Position numbers and translations under genes: made by a program
Part shown: piece after piece, positions 1 through 7,002 of the stretch
How positions within the stretch are numbered: the first letter of the stretch is position 1
Layout of the letters: each line of letters opens with the position of its first letter
Assembly: GCA_022615295.1 (NCBI GenBank)
Contig: JAKEHF010000105.1
Span: 1-19,931, forward strand
Origin: Actinomycetota bacterium
GTDB lineage: Bacteria; Actinomycetota; Acidimicrobiia; Spongiisociales; ZC4RG35
DNA length: 19,931 bases
Direction of reading: 5' to 3'
Notes under the pieces: generated by a model
What the model was told of the DNA's origin: nothing
Seen by the model: only the letters and a program-made list of their open reading frames with translations
The model's database searches: none

Positions 1-7
1 CCATGAC

Positions 8-23
8 CCGAACATACATTCGG
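8..23. promoter_or_regulatory. SOS-box-like palindrome at the left edge
   Basis: CCGAACATACATTCGG has the architecture of the LexA box (CGAAC-N4-xTTCG) and matches 9 of the 12 fixed bases of TCGAAC-N4-GTTCGA. It is flanked by two copies of CCATGAC (1-7 and 25-31). It lies downstream of the icmF operon, so any target would be outside the window to the left. With three mismatches it is a weak candidate. Confidence 0.35.
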
Positions 24-67
24 TCCATGACAGATTCAAGACTCCCGTAGACGATCCTCAGAAATTC

Positions 68-76
68 TTATCCACA
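68..76 (+). promoter_or_regulatory. Single DnaA-box-like 9-mer
   Basis: TTATCCACA is the perfect E. coli DnaA-box sequence. It stands alone in the 96-bp non-coding stretch after the icmF operon, which is otherwise AT-richer than its surroundings and contains no gene. One box does not make an origin. It may be chance or a DnaA titration or regulation site. Confidence 0.3.
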
Positions 77-96
77 GGCCAGAACTGGGCCTTCGG

Positions 97-468
97 TCAG
101 ACGCCCTTGGTGGATTCCCGCTCGCTTCCTTCCTTGAAAGAGAGCACTTCCACCGTCGATGGGTCCTTGACAGCGCCTCTGACGATCTCCTCCATCGGGA
201 TGAAGTCCTCCCCGTGGATGTAGATGTATCCCGGCTTCCAAGCTGAGCTGTTGGTACCCCACACTGCGCTGCCCAGTGGGAATCGAGCCAACAGCTCCTC
301 ATGTACCTGGGCAGAATCCTCGGGCAGGTAGTACACCCACGGGCCCCATGGACCGATCGGTGTGGAAGCGACAGGTGGTGCTACGCGTGGCACGGGAACA
401 CCTCTTTCCCGCAGACCATCGACCACATCGTCCGGGTCGAAGTCGTAGTGGGACTCATCCACCTCCAA
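97..468 (-). CDS. Hypothetical small soluble protein, last gene of the icmF operon
   Basis: I do not recognise this 123-residue protein. It has no signal peptide or membrane segment. It is acidic at the N-terminus (Asp/Glu-rich residues 2-18), then has a Pro/Trp-rich middle (PIGPWGPWVYYLP, about 38-50) and an aromatic stretch (WKPGYIYIHGEDF, about 77-89). The start is a TTG, chosen because GAGGGG (minus strand, 479-474) lies 5 nt upstream. The gene overlaps the end of the membrane-protein gene by 14 bp, so it is probably translationally coupled to it and transcribed with icmF. GC at third codon positions looks lower than in the neighbours, which may mark a recent or fast-evolving gene. The frame is open and well placed, but no function can be assigned. 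Confidence 0.6.
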   Translation of the reverse strand: MEVDESHYDFDPDDVVDGLRERGVPVPRVAPPVASTPIGPWGPWVYYLPEDSAQVHEELLARFPLGSAVWGTNSSAWKPGYIYIHGEDFIPMEEIVRGAVKDPSTVEVLSFKEGSERESTKGV

Positions 469-829
469 AGACGCCCCTCACGAATTCGCCGAACCGAGCC
501 TGCAGCAAAGCGCCACCGAAGAGCACGCCCCAGAAGAGCACGGCGATCCCCGACATGGCGGGAGGACCCAGAATCGCCATGGTCACTTGGACCGAGAGAC
601 GGGCGGGCCGGTCCCGTATGTAGTTCCTGGTGGCGTAGGTGACAAAGAGTCCGAACAATGTGCCCCCTATCCCAATCGCGATAGCGATCTCGCCGAACTT
701 CGGCTCGTGTGCCCCTTCCCACACGAGGTAGACCCCGATCAGGACGAATAGCACACACCAAACGGCGAGAATCCACTCGACCGCCGGTGGGAGAAACGGT
801 CTGGTCTCTCCTTCACCAGGCTCGTTCAC
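455..829 (-). CDS. Small integral membrane protein, second gene of the icmF operon
   Basis: A 124-residue protein with three predicted hydrophobic helices at about residues 17-37, 46-66 and 82-109, joined by a short basic loop (RNYIRDRPAR, 68-77). No known family is recognised. It starts at a GTG that overlaps the icmF stop codon by 4 bp (GTGA), the classic arrangement for translational coupling, so it is very likely co-transcribed with icmF. The downstream small soluble gene overlaps its 3' end. The context gives no clear role. It could be an unrelated passenger or a membrane partner for a metabolite handled by the mutase. Confidence 0.7.
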   Translation of the reverse strand: MNEPGEGETRPFLPPAVEWILAVWCVLFVLIGVYLVWEGAHEPKFGEIAIAIGIGGTLFGLFVTYATRNYIRDRPARLSVQVTMAILGPPAMSGIAVLFWGVLFGGALLQARFGEFVRGVFGGG

Positions 830-3800
830 ATGTTTCGGCGGTATTGGCCGCCTACGTCGTAAAGCGCCCGGCTCATCTGACCTAGAGATGCCACCCTGGC
901 GGTCTCCATGAGGGCGGCGAAGATGTTCCCACCCGACACCGCGGCGCGTTGCAGATCCGCCAGGGCCGACCCGGCCCGATCCCGATTGCGATCCTGGAAG
1001 GCACGGAGGTTGGCGATCTGGCGATCCCTGTCCTCGGCGGTGGAGCGGATCAGGCTCTTCGGGATCTCAAAAGGCGAGCCCTCCTTCGAGAGGAACGTGT
1101 TGACCCCGATGATCGGGTAGGCGCCCGACTCCTTCTGCTGCTCGTAGTAGAGCGACTCCTCCTGGATCTTGGTCCTCTGGTACTGCCTCTCCATAGCGCC
1201 GAGCACTCCACCGCGGCTGTTGATCCGTTCGAACTCCATGAGCACCGCCTCTTCGACGAGGTCGGTCAGTTCGGAGATGATGAAACTGCCCTGCAGCGGG
1301 TTCTCGTTCCTGGCCAGCCCCAGCTCCCGGTTGATGATGAGCTGGATGGCCAGCGCCCTTCGCACCGACTCCTCGGTTGGAGTCGTGATCGCCTCGTCGT
1401 AGGCGTTGGTGTGGAGGCTGTTGCAGTTGTCGTAGATGGCGTAGAGGGCCTGCAACGTGGTGCGGATGTCGTTGAAGCTGATCTCCTGGGCGTGGAGGGA
1501 CCGTCCGGAGGTCTGGATGTGGTACTTGAGCTTCTGTGAGCGGTCGTTGCCCCCGTAGACCCCCTTGATGGCCTTCGCCCATATGCGGCGGGCCACACGG
1601 CCGATCACCGCGTATTCGGCGTCGATCCCGTTGGAGAAGAAGAACGAGAGATTGGGGGCGAAGTCATCGATGTCCATCCCCCGTGCCAGGTAGTTCTCCA
1701 CGTAGGTGAAACCGTTGGCCAGGGTGAAGGCGAGCTGGGTGATCGGGTTGGCCCCGGCCTCTGCCATGTGATAGCCGCTGATCGACACCGAGTAGAAGTT
1801 GCGCACGTCGTTGGCGACGAACCACTCCTGAATGTCGCCCATCATCCTCAGGGCGAACTCCGTAGAGAAGATGCAGGTGTTCTGGGCTTGGTCCTCCTTG
1901 AGGATGTCGGCCTGGACGGTGCCCCGGACCAGTGACACCGTCCGTGCCTTGAGTTCGGCGTAGACCTCTGCCGGAAGCACCTGGTCCCCGGTGACCCCGA
2001 GGAGACGGAGACCGAGACCGTCGTGACCCGCCGGCAATGGGCCGGAGTAGACCGGGCGGGGACGGTCGCCGTGGATCCCTGCGATCCTGGCTTCGACCTC
2101 GTCCCAGAGACCATTCTCGGTGATGTAGGCCTCACACGCCTGGTCGATGGCGGCGTTCATGTAGAAGGCGAGGATCATCGGGGCCGGCCCGTTGATCGTC
2201 ATCGACACCGACGTCGCCGGGTCGGAGAGGTCGAATCCGGAGTAGAGCTTCTTGGCGTCATCGAGGGTGGCGATGGACACCCCGGAGTTGCCGACCTTCC
2301 CGTAGATGTCGGGCCGCTCGTGGGGGTCCTCCCCATAGAGGGTCACCGAGTCGAAGGCCGTGGAGAGCCGCTTCGCCGGCATCCCGGCGGCCAGATAGTG
2401 GAATCTGGCGTTGGTCTGCTCCGGTGGCCCTTCGCCGGCGAACATCCTCGCCGGTTCCTCCTCCGCCCTCTTGAGGGGGAACACACCGGATGTGAAGGGG
2501 AATTCACCTGCCACGTTCTCCTGGAGCAGCCACTCGAGACGGTCACCCCACGAGCGGTATCGGGGCAGAGCCACCTTGGGCACCCGGGTGTGGGACAGGG
2601 TTTCGTGATGGAGGGGCACCCTCAGCTCCTGACCCCTCACGTAGTAGACGAACTCCTCCCCTGAGTACTCGGCGAGCATCCCCTCCCAGCGCTCCAGCGC
2701 CCTCAGGTTCTCGGGTGTGACCGCCTGGCGGGCTTCCGCAATCGCCTCCTCGACACCCAGACCCGTCTCGGCGGCGCCGAGAAGACGGTAGAGACGGTCG
2801 GCCGAATCGGCCTGTTCCATGGACCACTGGTCGTAACGACGGATCTCGGTGACGATCTCGGCCAGATATCTGGTCCGCTGTGGTGGGACCACGTGCTGCT
2901 TGGACGTGGGCTCGGTTGGCAGCTGAAGCGTGGAGACGACGCTCATCCCCCGGCCTCCGAGAGCCTCGACCATCGCCTGGTAGAACCGGTTGGTGCCCGG
3001 ATCGTTGAAGTCCGATGCGATGGTGAGGAACACCGGGACCTCGTCGTCCCCGGCGTCGAAGCTGAGATGGTTGCGACGCCACTGTTTGCGAACGTCCCGC
3101 AGGGCGTCCTCCGCTCCCTCCTTGTCGGCCTTGTTGATCGCCACCAGATCGGCGAAGTCGAGCATGTCGATCTTCTCCAGTTGGGTGGCGGCGCCGTAGT
3201 CGGGGGTCATCACATACATGGACAGGTCGGAGTAGTCCACTATCTCGGTGTCGGACTGCCCGATGCCGGAGGTCTCCAGGAGCACGAGGTCGAAGCCGGA
3301 CGCCCTCATCACGTCCACGGCATGCTGGACGTGGGGGGACAGGGCGAGGTTGGCCTGACGGGTGGCCAGCGACCGCATGTAGGCCCGGGGATGCGGCAGG
3401 GTGTTCATCCTGATCCGGTCCCCCAGAAGGGCGCCCCCGGTCCTTCGCTTCGACGGGTCCACCGAGATCACCGCCACCCGGAGCTCCGTGAAGTCGAGGA
3501 GAAGACGTCGCAGAATCTCGTCGACCAGACTCGACTTGCCCGAGCCGCCGGTGCCGGTGATGCCGAGGACCAACGATGTGGACTCCCTGGCACGTCTCTC
3601 CAGGTCCTCGAACACGTCCTGGTACTTGTCCGGATAGTTCTCCGCCGCCGACACCAGGGTCGCCAGCATGCCGTGGTCGTCGGGTGTGAGCCCGTCGAGG
3701 TCGAGGTCGTCTGGCAGCTGGCCCCGGGGATAGTCGGACCGGGACAACATGTCGCCCACCATCCCCTGCAGACCCATCTGGCGCCCGTCGTCCGGCGAGT

Positions 3801-4143
3801 AGATCCTCGTCACCCCGTAGGCGGCCAGCTCCTCGCCCTCTTGGGGGAGGATGGTCCCCCCACCGCCACCGAAGATCCTGATCTGGTCGGCCCCCCGCTC
3901 GACGAGGAGGTCACGCAGATACCGGTAGAACTCCATATGGCCCCCCTGATAGGAGGTCACGGCTATGGCATGGGCGTCCTCGTCGATGGCGGCCTCGACT
4001 ATCTCCAGGCCGCTGCGGTTGTGTCCGAGATGGATCACCTCGGCGCCCGAGGCCTGGAGAATGCGACGGAAGATGTTGATCGAGGCGTCGTGGCCGTCGA
4101 AGAGCGTGGTGGCGGTGACGAACCGCACCTTGTTGGCCGGCAT
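826..4143 (-). CDS. icmF: Fused isobutyryl-CoA mutase (IcmF), adenosylcobalamin-dependent
   Basis: IcmF interconverts isobutyryl-CoA and n-butyryl-CoA with coenzyme B12 and carries its own G-protein chaperone. Domain order matches the family. Numbering here is from an alternative ATG at 4197. The cobalamin-binding domain spans about 24-150, with the DGHD cobalt-ligand motif at 34-37. The MeaB-like GTPase spans about 205-415, with Walker A GITGTGGSGKSS at 212-223, ETSGIG at 308-313 and NKAD at 355-358. The mutase barrel spans about 520-1123. Phe573 (SGVFPLKR) and Gln772 (EDQAQNTCIF) stand where methylmalonyl-CoA mutase has Tyr and Arg, which points to isobutyryl-CoA as substrate. I chose the ATG at 4143 (MPANKVRF) because the conserved sequence begins there, giving 1105 residues. 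The ATG at 4197, behind AGGGAAAG, would add 18. A TACAGT element on the minus strand at 4180-4175 could be the -10 box. The gene heads a three-gene overlapping operon. Confidence 0.96.
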   Translation of the reverse strand: MPANKVRFVTATTLFDGHDASINIFRRILQASGAEVIHLGHNRSGLEIVEAAIDEDAHAIAVTSYQGGHMEFYRYLRDLLVERGADQIRIFGGGGGTILPQEGEELAAYGVTRIYSPDDGRQMGLQGMVGDMLSRSDYPRGQLPDDLDLDGLTPDDHGMLATLVSAAENYPDKYQDVFEDLERRARESTSLVLGITGTGGSGKSSLVDEILRRLLLDFTELRVAVISVDPSKRRTGGALLGDRIRMNTLPHPRAYMRSLATRQANLALSPHVQHAVDVMRASGFDLVLLETSGIGQSDTEIVDYSDLSMYVMTPDYGAATQLEKIDMLDFADLVAINKADKEGAEDALRDVRKQWRRNHLSFDAGDDEVPVFLTIASDFNDPGTNRFYQAMVEALGGRGMSVVSTLQLPTEPTSKQHVVPPQRTRYLAEIVTEIRRYDQWSMEQADSADRLYRLLGAAETGLGVEEAIAEARQAVTPENLRALERWEGMLAEYSGEEFVYYVRGQELRVPLHHETLSHTRVPKVALPRYRSWGDRLEWLLQENVAGEFPFTSGVFPLKRAEEEPARMFAGEGPPEQTNARFHYLAAGMPAKRLSTAFDSVTLYGEDPHERPDIYGKVGNSGVSIATLDDAKKLYSGFDLSDPATSVSMTINGPAPMILAFYMNAAIDQACEAYITENGLWDEVEARIAGIHGDRPRPVYSGPLPAGHDGLGLRLLGVTGDQVLPAEVYAELKARTVSLVRGTVQADILKEDQAQNTCIFSTEFALRMMGDIQEWFVANDVRNFYSVSISGYHMAEAGANPITQLAFTLANGFTYVENYLARGMDIDDFAPNLSFFFSNGIDAEYAVIGRVARRIWAKAIKGVYGGNDRSQKLKYHIQTSGRSLHAQEISFNDIRTTLQALYAIYDNCNSLHTNAYDEAITTPTEESVRRALAIQLIINRELGLARNENPLQGSFIISELTDLVEEAVLMEFERINSRGGVLGAMERQYQRTKIQEESLYYEQQKESGAYPIIGVNTFLSKEGSPFEIPKSLIRSTAEDRDRQIANLRAFQDRNRDRAGSALADLQRAAVSGGNIFAALMETARVASLGQMSRALYDVGGQYRRNM

Positions 4144-4228
4144 GGTGGGCGTCTCTCGGCTCAAGCCTCCTCTGACTGTAACGTCCCCCGTTCTCATCTT
4201 TCCCTACCCACAGTGGCCAGGAATTGGT

Positions 4229-4234
4229 TAGATT
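4229..4234 (+). promoter_or_regulatory. Possible -10 element for the gene at 4244
   Basis: TAGATT fits the actinobacterial TANNNT -10 pattern and lies 9 nt before the ATG at 4244. A good Shine-Dalgarno sequence, GAGGAA (4235-4240), sits between the two. The transcript may therefore start upstream of this element and use the ribosome site, or start near 4241 and be almost leaderless. No convincing -35 is visible. Confidence 0.35.
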
Positions 4235-4243
4235 GAGGAAGTC

Positions 4244-4552
4244 ATGGCCCAGTTCACCGGTCGTCTTCAGGGGCCCGAGCTCCAGCCGAGCACCGTACTG
4301 ATCGACATCGCCGACGGGAGGTTCCGTGTCTCGGCGGGTCGCGTCCAGATCGGTTCCTGGCCCCTCGCCAAGATCCACGCCGAGCGGACCTCGATCTACC
4401 GGTTCGAGCTCGACATCGCCGGGGACAGGTTCGACTTCTTCCCGGATGACCCCTCCACCTTCTCCAGCGAGATCGGGGCCATCGTCGATCTCACCGAGAC
4501 CAAGGGTCGTTTCGGGCTCAGGCAGCGCATCGAGCGCGTCTCCAACGGCTGA
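4244..4552 (+). CDS. Hypothetical small protein with a PH-like-looking beta-rich domain
   Basis: A 102-residue soluble protein with alternating hydrophobic and polar residues suggesting a compact beta domain, followed by a helix-like acidic segment (DDPSTFSSEIG). The ATG is supported by GAGGAA 3 nt upstream. The core (GRFRV...IGSWPL...FELDIAGDRFDFF.DD...EIG) resembles the N-terminal domain of the membrane protein at 16906-17610 (GRLHI...VGDWSI...FIIRAEGEELFL..DD...ELG), so both may carry the same small domain. The gene diverges from icmF and precedes a membrane-anchored SGNH hydrolase by 16 bp, probably in one transcript. No biochemical function can be assigned. The fold comparison is my own reading of residue patterns. 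Confidence 0.75.
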   Translation: MAQFTGRLQGPELQPSTVLIDIADGRFRVSAGRVQIGSWPLAKIHAERTSIYRFELDIAGDRFDFFPDDPSTFSSEIGAIVDLTETKGRFGLRQRIERVSNG

Positions 4553-4568
4553 GGACGACTCGCCGGAA

Positions 4569-5306
4569 GTGACGCTCAACCAACTCGTGAAGAGAGGCGC
4601 CATCGCCGGCGCCGCCCTCGTCAGCCTCGAGGCCGCCTACGCATTGCTCAGACCCGCCCCGGCCTTCGTCGAGCACGACCCGTCGGGTGTCTTCGGTGAT
4701 CCTCGCCACCCACCACTCCGCGTGGTCGTTCTCGGCGATTCGTCGGTGACCGGGCCTGGTGTGAGCGACATCGACGAGATCTGGGTCCGGGTTCTGGCCC
4801 GTCGTCTCGCCCAAGGTCGCCATGTCATCCTCAAGTCGGTGGCGGTGGGCGGGTCGAAGGTAGCCGACCTCCTCGACGGGCAACTCGAGGAGGCGATCCT
4901 GTTCGACCCGGACCTCGTCCTGGTGGCGGTGGGAGCAAACGATGCGATTCGCGGCGTCCCCCTGCGCAAGTTCGAGCGTGATTTGGATGCGCTCGTCGTC
5001 GAGCTGGTCGAGACCGGCGCCACCGTTGTCCAGAGCGGGGTGGGTGACCTAGGGACCATCCCCAGGCTCTTCCCACCCCTCAGGGGAATGATGACCAGAC
5101 GCTCCCTCGCCTATCACCGTGCCCATCAGAGGGTGGCCCGAAGACATGGAGCTGTCGTCGCCGAGCTCCGTGACGACGACCGGACACTCTGGATCCGTGA
5201 CCGCTCGCTGTGGTCAGAGGACCTGTTTCACGTCAGCGGGGCTGGTCATGCCAGATGGGCGGAGACCGCCTGGAAGACCTTGCAGCCGGTGATCGGCGAT
5301 GGATGA
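4569..5306 (+). CDS. Membrane-anchored SGNH/GDSL-family hydrolase
   Basis: A 245-residue lipase/esterase-like hydrolase of the SGNH superfamily, which acts on ester bonds of lipids, acyl groups or acetylated sugars. Visible motifs are block I VLGDSS with nucleophile Ser58, the oxyanion Gly in block II (AVGGSKV), block III VGANDA, and block V DLFHVSGAGH with the catalytic Asp/His pair near the C-terminus. A hydrophobic segment at about residues 10-28 (IAGAALVSLEAAYALL) preceded by Lys/Arg looks like an uncleaved anchor, placing the enzyme outside the membrane. The start is the GTG just after the previous gene's stop. The only SD candidate is GAGGA overlapping that stop, 13 nt away, so the start is likely but not certain. 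The 3' end overlaps the next gene by 8 bp. The substrate is unknown. Confidence 0.87.
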   Translation: MTLNQLVKRGAIAGAALVSLEAAYALLRPAPAFVEHDPSGVFGDPRHPPLRVVVLGDSSVTGPGVSDIDEIWVRVLARRLAQGRHVILKSVAVGGSKVADLLDGQLEEAILFDPDLVLVAVGANDAIRGVPLRKFERDLDALVVELVETGATVVQSGVGDLGTIPRLFPPLRGMMTRRSLAYHRAHQRVARRHGAVVAELRDDDRTLWIRDRSLWSEDLFHVSGAGHARWAETAWKTLQPVIGDG

Positions 5307-5706
5307 CGAGCTCGGTCGGGTCGCCGGCGCCATGGTCGGGGAGCTGGCAACCGTCAGACCCGATGGCCGACCGCATCTGGTGCCCATGGTGTTCGCCCTG
5401 GTCGGCCGGGACGTGGTGACCGCCATTGATTGGAAACCGAAGGGGAAGAGACGTCTACAACGTCTGGTCAACATCGAGAACGACCCGAGGGTCTCCTTCC
5501 TCGTCCACCACTACGAGGATCACTGGGAGCGTCTCTGGTGGGTCAGGGTCGACGGCACGGCCACCATTCATCATTCTAATGACCGCTGGGAGCAGGCCAT
5601 CGCAGCCCTGGTCGAGAAGTACGCCCAATACCGGGATCGACCACCGGAAGGTGACGTCATCTGGATCGCCACCGAGGTCATCTCGTCGTGGGAGAGCAGA
5701 CGATGA
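5299..5706 (+). CDS. PPOX-class F420-dependent oxidoreductase, Rv0121 type
   Basis: A 135-residue split-barrel flavin/deazaflavin-binding protein of the pyridoxamine-5'-phosphate-oxidase-like family. The N-terminal LATVRPDGRPHLVPMVFAL (about 16-34), the WKPKGKRRLQRLVNIENDPRVS core and the HHYEDHWERLWWVR segment (about 70-83) match the actinobacterial group represented by Rv0121, which is predicted to use coenzyme F420. Length is normal for the family. It overlaps the SGNH hydrolase gene by 8 bp (start ATG at 5299, upstream stop at 5304-5306), so the two are probably translated together. Its last 29 bp overlap the end of the convergent cyclo-ligase gene. The substrate is not known. F420 rather than FMN is inferred from family membership. 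Confidence 0.9.
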   Translation: MDDELGRVAGAMVGELATVRPDGRPHLVPMVFALVGRDVVTAIDWKPKGKRRLQRLVNIENDPRVSFLVHHYEDHWERLWWVRVDGTATIHHSNDRWEQAIAALVEKYAQYRDRPPEGDVIWIATEVISSWESRR

Positions 5707-6223
5707 CGCCACGCTCCGTGGCCAGATAGTCCACACGACGGTCGCCCGGGTCCATCGGGACCTCGTCGACGACACGTTCTGACCAGGTCACACCCACCGC
5801 GGGGCAATCGGACCGACGTGCGGCGAGGACGGTGTCGTAGTGGCCGCCGCCCCGCCCGAGACGCCCCCCAGCGGTGTCGAAGGCCTGGCCGGGGACCAGC
5901 ATCAGGTCGATCTCGTGCCACGGCACCGGGTCGCCCCGGTCGACGGGCTGGCTCATGCCCCAGCGATGGGTCTCCCGGGGCAGGTCCCGGTCACGCAGGG
6001 TCATGCTGAGATCGTCCTCGATCCTGGGCAACACCCATCGCCACCCGGGGAGCCTGGTGAACAGGGGCTCGACGTCGATCTCGCCACCGAAGGCGAGATA
6101 GGCGGCCACCGTGCCGGGGAGACGCACCGACATCCACGCGAAGAGCCCCTCGACAACGCGGAGCGCCACCTTGGGGTCGGGAGAGCGGCCTGTCATCTGC
6201 CGACGGAGACCCGTTTTGTCCAT
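5678..6223 (-). CDS. 5-formyltetrahydrofolate cyclo-ligase (MTHFS)
   Basis: This enzyme uses ATP to convert 5-formyl-THF to 5,10-methenyl-THF, returning stored folate to the one-carbon pool. It is 181 residues long, normal for the family. The N-terminal K3..LR7R basic motif contributes to ATP binding. The glycine-rich signature GRLGRGGGHYD lies at 120-130 (most relatives read GGGYYD), preceded by DLMLVPGQAFD. The ATG at 6223 has no Shine-Dalgarno sequence, but TACCCT on the minus strand lies 6 nt upstream, suggesting a leaderless transcript. The gene diverges from plsC across only 38 bp and converges with an overlap onto the PPOX gene. Confidence 0.93.
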   Translation of the reverse strand: MDKTGLRRQMTGRSPDPKVALRVVEGLFAWMSVRLPGTVAAYLAFGGEIDVEPLFTRLPGWRWVLPRIEDDLSMTLRDRDLPRETHRWGMSQPVDRGDPVPWHEIDLMLVPGQAFDTAGGRLGRGGGHYDTVLAARRSDCPAVGVTWSERVVDEVPMDPGDRRVDYLATERGVIVCSPTTR

Positions 6224-6229
6224 CGTCTC

Positions 6230-6235
6230 AGGGTA
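6230..6235 (-). promoter_or_regulatory. Probable -10 element for a leaderless cyclo-ligase transcript
   Basis: On the minus strand this reads TACCCT (TANNNT pattern), with 6 nt between it and the ATG at 6223. That spacing puts the transcription start at or next to the A of the start codon, typical of leaderless actinobacterial genes. No ribosome-binding site is present. No clear -35 is seen. Confidence 0.5.
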
Positions 6236-6247
6236 AGACGCCGTGGC

Positions 6248-6253
6248 TACTGT
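6248..6253 (+). promoter_or_regulatory. Probable -10 element for a leaderless plsC transcript
   Basis: TACTGT fits TANNNT and lies 8 nt before the ATG at 6262. With no Shine-Dalgarno sequence upstream, this favours a leaderless start at that ATG over the GTG at 6256. It faces away from the cyclo-ligase -10, whose nearest edge is 12 bp away. Confidence 0.45.
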
Positions 6254-6261
6254 CCGTGCCC

Positions 6262-7002
6262 ATGAGATGGCTGATCGTCGGGCCCCGGACGGTGCTCACC
6301 TGGCTGGTCGGGCTGGTGGCCACCATCATCGGGGCCGGGGCGGTGATGATCATCGCCGTCTTCGACGACACCTCACCGATGATCGATCGAGTGATCCGGG
6401 GTTGGAGCCGGGCCTGGCTGATCGCCTCCGGCACCAGGCTGGTGGCGACGGGTCGGGAGAACGTCTCCGATGCCACGTCCTATGTCGTGGTGGCCAACCA
6501 TGTCTCGGCCCTCGACATCATGGTCTGCTTCCTCGCCGTCCGTCTCCCCATCCGCTATCTGGCCAAGAAGGAGCTGTTTCGGATCCCGATCCTCGCCCAA
6601 GGGATGCGGGCCGTGGGCATCATCGAGGTCGACAGGGAGGCGAGGGGCGCCATACACGCCGAGGTGAATCGTCAAGCGCGAGAGCTCTTGGAGAAGAACC
6701 GGAGCCTCATCATCTTCGCCGAGGGCACCCGCCCCCGGGACGGGGTTATGCGCAGGTTCAAGAAAGGAGCCTTCACCATGGCGATCGCCGGCCAGCTCCC
6801 GGTGCTGCCGGTGTCGATCCACGGCGCGTACGAGGCCATGCCCCCGGGTCGGCCCTGGGTCCGCGGCGGCAGGATCGAGGTGATCATCGACTCACCGATC
6901 GAGACCACGGGAATGACCTCGGCAGACACCACCGCGTTGCGAGACAGGGTCTACGACGTCATCGCCGGTCGGGTCCGTGAGCTGGGAGGACGGGTTGGCT
7001 GA
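6262..7002 (+). CDS. plsC: PlsC-type lysophospholipid (1-acylglycerol-3-phosphate) acyltransferase
   Basis: PlsC-family enzymes transfer an acyl chain to 1-acyl-glycerol-3-phosphate to make phosphatidic acid at the cytoplasmic membrane. The protein is about 246 residues from the ATG at 6262. A hydrophobic N-terminal segment (about 11-35) anchors it. The catalytic NHVSALD box (HX4D) is at about 79-85, followed by the conserved block LAKKELFRIP (100-109). The substrate-binding FAEGTRPRDG box is at 152-161, followed by FKKGAF and LPVLPVSIHG. The start is set by the leaderless promoter. The GTG at 6256 would add two residues. It overlaps the downstream hydrolase gene. The exact acceptor lipid cannot be read from sequence. 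Confidence 0.92.
   Translation: MRWLIVGPRTVLTWLVGLVATIIGAGAVMIIAVFDDTSPMIDRVIRGWSRAWLIASGTRLVATGRENVSDATSYVVVANHVSALDIMVCFLAVRLPIRYLAKKELFRIPILAQGMRAVGIIEVDREARGAIHAEVNRQARELLEKNRSLIIFAEGTRPRDGVMRRFKKGAFTMAIAGQLPVLPVSIHGAYEAMPPGRPWVRGGRIEVIIDSPIETTGMTSADTTALRDRVYDVIAGRVRELGGRVG

Noticed and set aside
826..4197. Annotation as methylmalonyl-CoA mutase or a stand-alone MeaB/ArgK GTPase.
   Set aside because: The B12 domain, G-domain and mutase are fused in IcmF order, and the substrate-site Phe and Gln replace the Tyr and Arg of methylmalonyl-CoA mutase.
2893..4236. Long open frame of 447 codons on the plus strand opposite icmF; similar ones lie opposite imuB (9767-11020) and pnp (18634-19752).
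   Set aside because: Antisense frames stay open by chance in GC-rich genes. Their products are low-complexity (His/Gly/Val/Asp-rich) and match no family, while the opposite strands encode clear conserved enzymes.
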